Source: Flavobacteriales bacterium (GTDB taxonomy: Bacteria; Bacteroidota; Bacteroidia; Flavobacteriales_F; PHOS-HE28). Taken from it: a DNA stretch of 64,000 bases. Under the pieces are notes generated by a model, which saw only the letters and a program-made list of their open reading frames with translations, ran no database searches and was not told the origin of the DNA. A program made the position numbers and the translations under genes. The stretch covers positions 372,001 to 436,000 of the forward strand of contig JADKAN010000002.1 in the NCBI GenBank assembly GCA_016719225.1, given 5' to 3'. How positions within the stretch are numbered: position 1 is the first letter of the stretch; every line of letters starts with the position of its first letter. Below, in pieces: positions 34,206 through 43,200 of the stretch.

Positions 34206-35207
34206 ATGCCCCTATCCATTGTCCCCTCCTCACTGCTGGAGGAACCTTTCCGGCTCCGTAGCGCCAAGGACTTCGATGCTTTGGCGATCCGGCTGTTCCG
34301 TTTGCACGCGTTATCGAACCCCGTTTATAGGGAATATGTGCAGGCGTTGGGCGTGGAAGTAGCTGCAGTGCGAACAGTGGACCACATCCCGTTCCTTCCC
34401 ATCGGGCTCTTCCGCAACCGGAAGGTGTTGCTGGACGGTCTGGAGGCTACGTTGCAATTCACCAGCAGCGGTACAACGGGAAGCATAACCAGCACGCATT
34501 ACGTACCGTGGCCGGAGCTGTACGAACGTTCCTTCCTTTCCTCGTTCAGTGCTGAATACGGTCTGCCATCCCGCTGGCGCGTGTTGGCGTTGCTGCCAGC
34601 GTACTTGGAGCGTCCCGGCAGTTCGCTGGTCTACATGGCGGAAAAGCTCATTGCCCAGAGTGGCGATGCGCGCAGTGGCACTTGGCTGCACGACCTGGAT
34701 GGCTTGGCGCAGCTGTTGCGCGAAGGCGAGGACGACGGTGTACAGACCTTGCTTTTAGGCGTCCCTTTTGCCCTGTTGGACCTGGCCGAAAAACATCCGA
34801 TGCCCTTCGAGCACACGATCATCATGGAGACGGGCGGCATGAAGGGGAGAAGGCCGGAAATGGTGCGCGCGGAACTGCACGAGGTCTTGAAGAAAGCATT
34901 TTCCGTGGACCGTATCCACAGTGAGTACGGCATGACGGAACTGCTTTCGCAGGCGTGGTCGCAAGGTGATGGGCTCTACCGCTGCCCACCTTGGATACGG
35001 GTGCTGACGCGGGATGTGAACGACCCGCTTGCAAGGGCCAATGCAGGGCGTACCGGTGGAATAAACATTATCGACCTCTGCAACATCGCGAGCTGCCCGT
35101 TCATTTCCACGCAGGACCTAGGGCGTGTGCACGCGGACGGAAGCTTCGAGGTGCTGGGACGTTTTGACAACAGCGACCTGCGGGGTTGCAATTTGTTGGT
35201 GGAGTGA
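34206..35207 (+). CDS. LuxE/PaaK-like acyl-protein synthetase
   Basis: 333 residues of the adenylate-forming LuxE family. Visible motifs: IPFLPIGLFRNRKVLL near the N-terminus, the phosphate-binding FTSSGTTGS, a HTIIMETGGMKGRRPEMVRAE segment split by short turns, and IHSEYGMTELLSQAW (the YGxTE adenylate motif). It probably activates a carboxylic or fatty acid as an acyl-adenylate; no luciferase partners are present, so its role is not bioluminescence. The substrate is unknown. Confidence 0.82.
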   Translation: MPLSIVPSSLLEEPFRLRSAKDFDALAIRLFRLHALSNPVYREYVQALGVEVAAVRTVDHIPFLPIGLFRNRKVLLDGLEATLQFTSSGTTGSITSTHYVPWPELYERSFLSSFSAEYGLPSRWRVLALLPAYLERPGSSLVYMAEKLIAQSGDARSGTWLHDLDGLAQLLREGEDDGVQTLLLGVPFALLDLAEKHPMPFEHTIIMETGGMKGRRPEMVRAELHEVLKKAFSVDRIHSEYGMTELLSQAWSQGDGLYRCPPWIRVLTRDVNDPLARANAGRTGGINIIDLCNIASCPFISTQDLGRVHADGSFEVLGRFDNSDLRGCNLLVE

Positions 35208-35236
35208 ATCAGGACAACCGCAACGACGCGACGACG

Positions 35237-35256
35237 CTCCCGATATGTATCGGGAG
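35237..35256. repeat. Palindrome CTCCCGATA-tg-TATCGGGAG
   Basis: Perfect 9-bp inverted repeat in the convergent gap between the LuxE-like gene and tyrS, where it may also serve as a terminator. A related copy with the core CCGATA-nn-TATCGG lies at the other end of tyrS (36621-36638). Confidence 0.6.
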
Positions 35257-35313
35257 GTTACGCAACGTTTGAATGCTCCATTCAGAAGGAGCAACTTGGA
35301 TCGGGTAAGTAGA

Positions 35314-36594
35314 TCACACCGCCTTCACCAGAAAGTAGTTCTTCTTGCCGCGTTGCAGTAAGATGAACTTCCCAGCGATCAGGTCATCCACGTTCACGGT
35401 GCGGTCCTCTCCCGCCTTTGCCTTGTTCACGCTGATGCTGCCTTCCTTCAGTGCGCGCTTGGCTTCACCCTTTGACACTAGGAATCCGGTGCTATCACTG
35501 AGCAGATCGGTAATGCCGATGCCCGATGCGATGGTTGCCTTTGCTACTTCCGCCTGTGGTACGCCATCGAAAACGTCGAGCCATTGCTTCTCGCTCAGCG
35601 TGCTAAGCCCTTCCGCAGCATTGCCGAAAAGGATCGTGCTCGCTTGGATCGCAGCTTCCAATTCAGCAGCGCCATGCACCAGTGTGGTAATGTGGCCAGC
35701 GACGGCCTTCTGCAATTTCCGTTCGTGCGGTGCGGCTGAATGCTCGGCCACAAGCGTCTCTACTTCTGTTTGCTTCCACGGCGTGAAGATGGCCGCGAAC
35801 TTGGCCGCATCCACATCAGTGGCGTTCAGCCAGAACTGGTAGAATTTGTAGGGTGAGGTGCGTTCCGCATCCAGCCACACGTTGCCGCTTTCGCTCTTGC
35901 CGAACTTGCTGCCATCGGCCTTGGTGAGCAGCGGCGTGGTGATGGCGTAAGCCTCGTTGCCGCCCATGCGCCGGATCAGTTCCGTGCCGGTGGTGATGTT
36001 GCCCCACTGGTCGCTGCCGCCCATTTGCACGGTGCAGTCCTCGTGCTGGTTCAGCCACCAATAGTCGTAACCCTGCACCAGTTGATAGCTGAACTCCGTG
36101 AACGATAACCCGGATTCCAAGCGGCTCTTCACGCTGTCCTTGGCCATCATGTAGTTCACCGTGATGTGCTTACCCACCTCGCGGATAAAGCGCAGGAAGC
36201 CCATGTCCTTGAACCAATCGTAATTGTTCACCAAGCGCGCCGGATTCGGCCCGCTGTTGAAATCAAGGAAGCGCTCAAGTTGCTTCTGTACGCACGCTTG
36301 GTTGTGGCGCAGCGCATCCTCGTCCAGCAGGTTCCGTTCGCTCTTCTTGCCGCTGGGGTCGCCCACCATGCCCGTGGCACCGCCGACCAACGCCACCGGC
36401 TTATGGCCGCACCGCTGGAAATGTACCAGGATCATGATCTGCACCAGGTTGCCCACGTGCAACGAATCCGCCGTTGGATCGAAGCCGATGTATCCGCTGG
36501 CCGGGCCTTTCATCAAATGCTCCTCGACACCGGGGGTGGTGTCCTGCAACAATCCGCGCCAGCGGAGTTCCTCCATAAAGTTCAATACTGCCAT
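35314..36594 (-). CDS. tyrS: Tyrosine--tRNA ligase
   Basis: 426 residues. The class I HIGH-like motif is SLHVGNLVQIMIL, the tyrosine pocket YDWFKDMGFL and QGYDYWWLN, and the KMSKS-like loop KFGKSESGNVW. The C-terminal S4-type RNA-binding domain (about 350-426) contains VSKGEAKRALKEGSISVN. Charges tRNA-Tyr in the cytoplasm. GACCTTTG at 36616-36623 on its strand is a one-mismatch -7 element. Confidence 0.96.
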   Translation of the reverse strand: MAVLNFMEELRWRGLLQDTTPGVEEHLMKGPASGYIGFDPTADSLHVGNLVQIMILVHFQRCGHKPVALVGGATGMVGDPSGKKSERNLLDEDALRHNQACVQKQLERFLDFNSGPNPARLVNNYDWFKDMGFLRFIREVGKHITVNYMMAKDSVKSRLESGLSFTEFSYQLVQGYDYWWLNQHEDCTVQMGGSDQWGNITTGTELIRRMGGNEAYAITTPLLTKADGSKFGKSESGNVWLDAERTSPYKFYQFWLNATDVDAAKFAAIFTPWKQTEVETLVAEHSAAPHERKLQKAVAGHITTLVHGAAELEAAIQASTILFGNAAEGLSTLSEKQWLDVFDGVPQAEVAKATIASGIGITDLLSDSTGFLVSKGEAKRALKEGSISVNKAKAGEDRTVNVDDLIAGKFILLQRGKKNYFLVKAV

Positions 36595-36620
36595 GTTCTT
36601 CTATCGCGAAAGGCGCAAAG

Positions 36621-36638
36621 GTCCGATACTTATCGGGC
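36621..36638. repeat. Palindrome GTCCGATA-ct-TATCGGGC upstream of tyrS
   Basis: Second copy of the CCGATA-nn-TATCGG palindrome, overlapping the presumed tyrS -7 element. Could be an operator or a dispersed intergenic repeat. Confidence 0.5.
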
Positions 36639-36745
36639 GCAAAGAAACATGTCATTCAACAGCGGATGCTGTTCCAGGCCGATGGTGGGAAATGGGATCC
36701 CGACCAAGCAGGGGATAACTTGCACCCGCGCCGATCAGCGCACAA

Positions 36746-37747
36746 ATGGATCTGGTAACGGGAGGAACGGGGATCGTGGGCGCACATGTGCTGGACGCAC
36801 TGCTGGAAAAGGGTCGGCCGGTGCGCGCATTGCTACGGAGCGGCACTGATCCGGGCATGGTGAAGCGCATTTTGCAACATTACCACGCTGACGGTGCCGA
36901 GCGCTTCCGGCGTATCCAATGGGTGGAAGGCGGCGTGTTCGACGTGCAAGCCCTGCGTAGCGTGATGCAGGGCGTGGAACACCTTTACCACTGTGCTGCG
37001 CTGGTCTCGTTCGACCCGCGTGATGCTCAAACGATGAGAGAGGTGAACGCCGAAGGGACGGGGAATGTGGTGGATGCTGCGCTCGAGGCGGGGGTAAAGC
37101 GTTTGTGCCACGTCAGTTCAACAGCCACCATTGGCGGCGGTCTGGACGGTGGCACGGGTGATGAGGACAAGACGTTCGTCCAAGATGCTGATTCATCGGC
37201 CTATGCCATCAGCAAGGCAAAGGCAGAGTTGGAAGTGCACCGCGGCATAGCGGAGGGTCTGGACGCGGTTATTGTCAATCCTTGCGTAGTGTTGGGGCCC
37301 GGTCTTGCCGGGCGTAGCAGCATGACCATGGTGGAGCGCGTTCGCAAGGGTAGCCGGTTCTACCCCGGTGGAAGCAATGCAGTGGTGGATGCACGGGACG
37401 TTGCCACCGCGATGACGCGCTTGATCACGGAAGGCAGGACCGGCGAGCGCTATCTCCTGATCGGCGAAGGACTCACCTACAAGAAACTCTTCACGTTGAT
37501 CGCCCAAAGTGCTGGAAAGGCAGTTCCTTCCATGGAATTGCCTGCTTGGGCGCTGGAATTAGGCTGGCGCGCAGAAGCGTTGCGAACGGCTTTCGGCGGT
37601 CGGCCCTTGATAACGCGCAATACGGCGCGCACGGCGTCACGCATTCGTAATTATGACGGCAGCAAAGTGGAACGTCTGTTGGGAATTGAATTCCGTTCTG
37701 CGGAAGAGGCGGTTGCGAACGTGGCGGCTTTCCTGGACCGGGAATGA
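36746..37747 (+). CDS. NAD-dependent epimerase/dehydratase (extended SDR family)
   Basis: 333 residues. The nucleotide-binding loop is VTGGTGIVGAHVLDALL, with LYHCAALVSFDPRD downstream. The catalytic Ser/Tyr/Lys are in HVSSTATIGG and SAYAISKAKAELEV. The C-terminal part (from about 200) is the variable substrate lobe. The family includes sugar epimerases and 3-beta-hydroxysteroid/dihydroflavonol-type reductases; which reaction it performs is not evident. Confidence 0.85.
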   Translation: MDLVTGGTGIVGAHVLDALLEKGRPVRALLRSGTDPGMVKRILQHYHADGAERFRRIQWVEGGVFDVQALRSVMQGVEHLYHCAALVSFDPRDAQTMREVNAEGTGNVVDAALEAGVKRLCHVSSTATIGGGLDGGTGDEDKTFVQDADSSAYAISKAKAELEVHRGIAEGLDAVIVNPCVVLGPGLAGRSSMTMVERVRKGSRFYPGGSNAVVDARDVATAMTRLITEGRTGERYLLIGEGLTYKKLFTLIAQSAGKAVPSMELPAWALELGWRAEALRTAFGGRPLITRNTARTASRIRNYDGSKVERLLGIEFRSAEEAVANVAAFLDRE

Positions 37748-37768
37748 TGTGCCGTTACCGTTCTGAAA

Positions 37769-37785
37769 GGCCGTGGTGATCGGCC
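37769..37785. terminator. Weak hairpin between the epimerase and DUF4296 genes
   Basis: GGCCG-tggtgat-CGGCC in the convergent gap; short, with no T tract. Confidence 0.3.
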
Positions 37786-37810
37786 ATTGTAGCAGGCCCC
37801 TTCAACCGTT

Positions 37811-38143
37811 TCAATGCCCTTTGTTCTCGGGCTGCTGCAGGTCGTTGAGCACCTTTTCGTATACCGCTTTCAACGCTTCGGGTTGGCGCAGATAGGCGTT
37901 GTAAGTGCTATCGAACTCCGCGCGTGAAACGCCTTCCTTTTCAAACATCGCATCGTACTCCGCGTTCACGTCCACCATTCCGGGATCACCTGCGATCCGT
38001 TGCCCGGTATGGGCTTCGATCAGCAAGGAGCGCAAGAGCACTTGACTGAATTTCTCCTGCGACAACGGCGCTTTCGGGGGCTCTTGCTTTGTGCTGCAGG
38101 CAACGAGGAAACATACCACTACGATCGCGAAGCTGCCTTTCAT
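37811..38143 (-). CDS. DUF4296 domain-containing lipoprotein
   Basis: 110 residues. A lipoprotein signal ends at VACSTKQ, followed by a helical DUF4296 region (LLRSLLIEAHTGQRIAG, YDAMFEKEGVSRAEFDSTYN). The family is restricted to Bacteroidota and has no known function. It is the last gene of a glycosyltransferase-pyrC-DUF4296 operon; its ATG overlaps the pyrC stop by 4 bases. Confidence 0.85.
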   Translation of the reverse strand: MKGSFAIVVVCFLVACSTKQEPPKAPLSQEKFSQVLLRSLLIEAHTGQRIAGDPGMVDVNAEYDAMFEKEGVSRAEFDSTYNAYLRQPEALKAVYEKVLNDLQQPENKGH

Positions 38144-39477
38144 CGGTCGAACATTGCCCGCATCCCGCGCACGTTGCCGTCCACCTTTCCATCCAAGTAC
38201 ACAAGCTGACCGTTAACCCAGGTGCGCAACACGCGCGCCCGGAATTTCTGGCCTTCAAAGGGTGACCAGCCGCATTTGTAAAGCAGGTTCTGCTTGGTAA
38301 CGGTCCATGGCGCATCGAGATCCACCAGCACGAGGTCCGCATGTTGGCCTTCGCGGATGAAGCCGCGGTCCTTCACTTGGAACATCCTTGCGGGGGCATG
38401 GCACATTTTCTCCACAACTTGTTCCAACGTGAAAACACCTTGGTGCATCAGTTCCAACATGGCGGGTAGCGCGTGCTGCACCAACGGCCCGCCGCTGGGG
38501 CATCGCGGATAGAGCTCCGCTTTTTCCTGCGCGGTGTGCGGCGCGTGGTCGGTGGCCACCACATCGATGCGACCGTCCTTCACGGCTTGGCGGATGGCGT
38601 CACGGTCCTCCTTTCTTTTCACTGCTGGGTTCCACTTGATGAGCGCACCCTTGGAGGCATAGTCGGCATCGGTGAACCAGAGGTGGTGGATGCAGGCCTC
38701 CGCAGTGATGCGCTTTCCTTCCAATGGCCCTGGCGCGAATAGCTCCAGCTCGCGGGCGGTACTGATGTGCAGGACGTGCAAACGCGTGCCGTATTCCTTC
38801 GCCATGTCAACGGCGTGGCTGGAAGAGAGCCAGCACGCTTCCTCGCTGCGGATCAGCGGGTGCTGCTCCATCGGTATGTTGTCACCGAAGCGAGCCTTTG
38901 CCTCGTCCATGTTGCGGCGTATCGTCGGCTCATCCTCCGCATGCACCGCGAGTATCATGTGTGCATGCTTGAAAAGGCGGTCCAGCGTTCTGGGGTTGTC
39001 CACCAGCATGTCCCCGGTGCTGCTGCCGAGGAATGCCTTCAGGCCACAAACGGTTTTCGGATCAGTGCGCAACACTTCGTCGGTGTTGCTGTTGGAGGCA
39101 CCCATGTAGAACGAGTAGTTCGCCACGCTGGAGGCCGCGCCCATCGCATATTTCCGCTCCAGCAGCTCTTGTGTCAAGGTCTGCGGGATCGTGTTGGGCA
39201 TCTCCATGAAGGTGGTGATACCACCTGCCACCGCCGCGGCCGAACCATGGGCGATATCGTCCTTGTGCGTCAGGCCGGGTTCGCGGAAATGCACCTGATC
39301 GTCGATGGCGCCGGGTAGCAAATGCTTGCCTTTCGCGTCCACCTCGGTCACGGACCTGGCATTTCCGATACCCTCCGTGGCCACGCGTTCGATATATCCT
39401 CCACGCACCAGCACGTCCGCTGCCACGATGGTTCCTTCATTCACCACGCGGACATCGCGGATCAGCCAGTTGTTCAT
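38140..39477 (-). CDS. pyrC: Dihydroorotase
   Basis: 445 residues from ATG 39477, which overlaps the upstream glycosyltransferase stop. It is an amidohydrolase for the third step of pyrimidine synthesis. The metal-site region reads PGAIDDQVHFREPGLTHKDD; the usual H-x-H is Q-x-H here. Further motifs are AVHAEDEPTIRRN, VLHISTARELELF and VVATDHAPHTAQEK with the catalytic Asp. The Gln variant is shared, to my knowledge, by Bacteroidota dihydroorotases and so does not by itself suggest inactivity. Confidence 0.92.
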   Translation of the reverse strand: MNNWLIRDVRVVNEGTIVAADVLVRGGYIERVATEGIGNARSVTEVDAKGKHLLPGAIDDQVHFREPGLTHKDDIAHGSAAAVAGGITTFMEMPNTIPQTLTQELLERKYAMGAASSVANYSFYMGASNSNTDEVLRTDPKTVCGLKAFLGSSTGDMLVDNPRTLDRLFKHAHMILAVHAEDEPTIRRNMDEAKARFGDNIPMEQHPLIRSEEACWLSSSHAVDMAKEYGTRLHVLHISTARELELFAPGPLEGKRITAEACIHHLWFTDADYASKGALIKWNPAVKRKEDRDAIRQAVKDGRIDVVATDHAPHTAQEKAELYPRCPSGGPLVQHALPAMLELMHQGVFTLEQVVEKMCHAPARMFQVKDRGFIREGQHADLVLVDLDAPWTVTKQNLLYKCGWSPFEGQKFRARVLRTWVNGQLVYLDGKVDGNVRGMRAMFDR

Positions 39478-40205
39478 GCCTTGGTCTCCGGGGCTTTGAT
39501 GTTGAAGCGCATCTTCAGCACGCCCAGAAAGGCCTCGTGGAAGATGTTCGCGCTCATTTTGCTCTTGCCTTTCACCCGGTCGATAAAGGTAATGGGCACT
39601 TCCGCGATGCGAAGACCGGCGAGCTTCACGCGGTATTTCATCTCGATCTGGAACGCGTAGCCGATGAATTTGATCTCGTCCAAAGGCAGCGCGCGTAGGG
39701 TTGCTGCCTTGTAGCAAACGAAGCCTGCCGTAGTATCCCGGACGCCGAGCCAGAGAACCGTGCGCACATATTGCGAAGCGCACCAGCTCAACAGAATGCG
39801 GTCCCAGGCCCAATCGCGCACATGGCCGCCTTTCACGTAGCGTGAGCCCACGCTCATGTCCGCACCGCCATCGGCGCAAGCTGCGTAAAGGCGCAACAGG
39901 TCGTCCGGTGCATGGCTGAAATCAGCGTCCATCTCGAAGATATAGCCGTACCGGTGTTCCAATGCCCACTTGAAACCTGCGATATACGCGGTGCCCAAGC
40001 CCAGCTTGCCCTTTCGTTCCAACAGATGCACCCGTCCGGGTGTTGCCCCGATCAGGTCGCGCACGATCGCCGCCGTGCCGTCAGGCGATCCATCGTCCAC
40101 CACTAAGACATGGAATTCCGGTTCCAGACGGAGCACATGCGCAACGATGTCGCGGATGTTCTCCTTCTCGTTGTAGGTGGGAATGATGACGAGCCTTTCA
40201 GGCAT
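39474..40205 (-). CDS. Polyprenol monophosphomannose synthase-like glycosyltransferase (GT2)
   Basis: 243 residues, the size of single-domain DPM1-type enzymes. Motifs: LVIIPTYNEKENI, LVVDDGSPDGTAAIV, FEMDADFSHAPDDLLRL (the D-x-D metal site) and SVGSRYVKGG. No C-terminal membrane domain. It would transfer a sugar from a nucleotide donor to a polyprenyl phosphate at the inner membrane face. It is first gene of a three-gene operon with pyrC and the DUF4296 lipoprotein. GATCTTTG at 40214-40221 is a one-mismatch -7 element. Confidence 0.88.
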   Translation of the reverse strand: MPERLVIIPTYNEKENIRDIVAHVLRLEPEFHVLVVDDGSPDGTAAIVRDLIGATPGRVHLLERKGKLGLGTAYIAGFKWALEHRYGYIFEMDADFSHAPDDLLRLYAACADGGADMSVGSRYVKGGHVRDWAWDRILLSWCASQYVRTVLWLGVRDTTAGFVCYKAATLRALPLDEIKFIGYAFQIEMKYRVKLAGLRIAEVPITFIDRVKGKSKMSANIFHEAFLGVLKMRFNIKAPETKA

Positions 40206-40264
40206 GCGGGCGGCAAAGATCGGCGAATTCCCGGAAGGGGATCAGGAGTGCCTACGATTTGGAA

Positions 40265-43200
40265 CTAGCGCAACAAGGTCACATGCCCGATCCGCTCGAA
40301 TTTCGTTGCCGAAATAGCTTCGGTCCCGTAGAGTTTCCACACGTACACCCCTATCGCTGCCGCTGTGCCGTTGGGCAAATTCCCGTCCCACCCCGCATCA
40401 GGGTCCTCCGTGATAAAAGCCAAATGCCCCCAGCGGTCAACCACGATGAAGTTGTAGTCGTTGCGGTCCACCGCCGTGTTGATGGGCATGAACAGGTCAT
40501 TGTGTCCATCGCCGTCCGGACTGAATGCGTTGGGGACGAACGTGAAAGCGTTGGCGGGCACCAAGAGGTCGGCACAGACGGTATCAGAGCAAGTTGGCGT
40601 TGCGAAAGCCGTGAGGCAAACGGTGTAGATATCCTCCACGCCATACGGGAAACTGAATTGCGGGCTGAAAAGTTCTGAAGTACCCAGGCCACCGAAGTCC
40701 CACGCGTAGGTCGTTGCGCCGCTGCTTTGGTTGCTGAACGCCGCCACCGGATCGAGCGTTCCGATATGGTCCCGTACCATGTTGAATGCTGCAACGGGTT
40801 CATTGGCGACCACGATGGCCGTGCCCAGCGGGTGTTCCACGGTGCAACCATTCCCCGGATCCGCTGTGAACGTCACGAAGTATTGACCTGGAACGGTGTA
40901 GGTAACGGTCACGGTGCCGCAACTATCCGAAGTGCTGCCGTTGCCGAGATCCCATGCGCAGTTGCCCTCCCCAGTATATCCGCTGTTGAAGGTGACCTCC
41001 GTTGGCACGCAACCGGAACCCATGGTGAACGTGGGGTCGGCGGAAGGAACGGCGAGCACCTGCACCACCACTTGGGCGATATCTTGAAGGCACGGGTGAG
41101 GTGAACTAACGGTATAGAGGTAGGTTCCTGCGGGGTCGTAGGCCGGATGAAAAGAGTCGTTGGACAGCGGGCCTGCAGGACCGGACCATTGGCCGCCTGT
41201 GTCGTACGGACCTTGGAGAAGTCCTTCCAAGGCGAATGCAGCGCCGTTAGCGCAGACGATCGTATCCCCGTCAAGGCCAGCGAAAGCTGCGGTAGCGACG
41301 GAAATATCGACGATGGAGGTTTCCGTGGGGCAGTTGGCGATCGCTGGCGCGTCATAAGTATACTGACCGGGTACGGACATACCTGGAGCAAAGGAGCCGT
41401 TCGAGATCTGGCCGTTCGGATCCGTCCAAATGCCGTTCAGGTCCGGCGTTCCGCCCAAGAGGTTGATCAATGGCAGGGCGGGGAAAGTGTTGCACAGGGT
41501 AGCATCCGCATCGAGCCCGGCATTCGGCGCTTGCGTTATCACCACCGCTACTTGCGCTGAAGCAACAGGGCAGGGGAGTGCAGGTGTAACGGTATAGATG
41601 TAATCGCCGGAACCGGAATTGCTTGGTGTAAGCGTGCCGTTCGCATTCACGGGTGAAGGACCCGTCCAGCTACCACCTTGATCGGGCGAGCCGGTCAACG
41701 CACTGATGAGCAAATAAGGCGCTTGGCTGCTGCACAACGTAAGTGCGCCATTGCCGCCGGCGCTGGCTGCTTGGCTGATGGAAACCACTATCGTGGCGCT
41801 GGCCGCGGTGCAGTTGGCATTACCCGCCACGGTGTAGGTGTAGGCACCCGCGGGTGAAGCTGAAGGATCCAAGGTTCCATTGGCCGAGGAACCGTCCGGT
41901 CCGGCCCATGTACCACCTGCATCAGGCGTGCCGGAAAGCAGCCCCAGCAGGTTCACCACGGGGCCGGTGGAACACAGCGCGATCGCATTGTCTTGTCCGG
42001 CATTGGGGCCGGGGGCCACGTCGATCGTGACGGTGGAAGTTGCAGCAGGGCAAACATTTCCTTGCACGGTGTAGGTATAGGTGCCTGCACTGGAGCTCCC
42101 AGGGTCGAATGTGGAGGGGACTATAGTGCTGCCCAACGTCCACGTACCGCCCGGTTGAGGCGAACCTTGCAACACGGTCGAAAGATCGAAGGGGGTTTCA
42201 CCTGTGCAAACGGAATCCACGCCGTCGCCACCCGCGTAAGGCAGAATTTCAACGCTAACAACCACTTGGGAAGAAGCTCCAAGGCAAGGTGCAGTGCCAC
42301 TGATGGAGTACGTGTAGGCTCCTTCAAGGTCGGATGCAGGATCGAAAACCCCGCCCGCGATCGCACTCGGACCGCTCCAAGATCCGCCAGCATCTGGGCT
42401 TCCGCCAAGCTGGGCGAAAAGGTCGGTGAGTGCGCCGTTACTGCAGAGTGAGACTGTGCCATCGCTGCCAGCATCGGGGCTGCCGGTCTCTGTTACCGTG
42501 ATGGTTGCACTCGTGTTGGCGCAAGGCGCAGTTCCCACAACGGTGTACATGTATGCACCCCCGTTCATCGTCGCGGGATCGTACATGTTGCCGACCACTG
42601 TGCTGGGTCCGCTCCACGTTCCACCGCTATCCGCTGCGCCAAGTGCTGTGAAGATGTTCACCGCAGATCCTTGGTCGCATACGCTAATGCTTGCATCGGC
42701 CCCGGCGCTGGGAGGCGCAGAGATGGTGACCACCACGTTTGCTGCATCACTGGTGCAGGGCGCTGTCGCGGCAAGCGTATAGGTGAAGGTGTGTGTTCCG
42801 GCTGACAGCGACGAGGGATCAAGAATGCCACCAATGATGCCGCTGCTCCACGATCCGCCAGCATCGGGGTTTCCGCCAAGCTGGGCGAAAAGGTCGGTGA
42901 GGGCGCCGTTGCTGCAGAGTGAGACTGTGCCATCGCTGCCAGCATCGGGGCTGCCGGTCTCTGTTACCGTGATGGTTGCACTCGTGTTGGCGCAAGGCGC
43001 AGTTCCCACAACGGTATACACATATGCACCGCCGAGCATTGTCGCCGGATCATACATGTTGCTGACCACTGTGCTGGGTCCGCTCCACGACCCACCAGCA
43101 TCCGCTGTGTCCAATGTTGTGAAGATGTTCACGGCAGATCCTTGATCGCAAAGGATAATGCTTGCATCAGTCCCGGCGTTTGGTGGTGTGGATTCGACGA

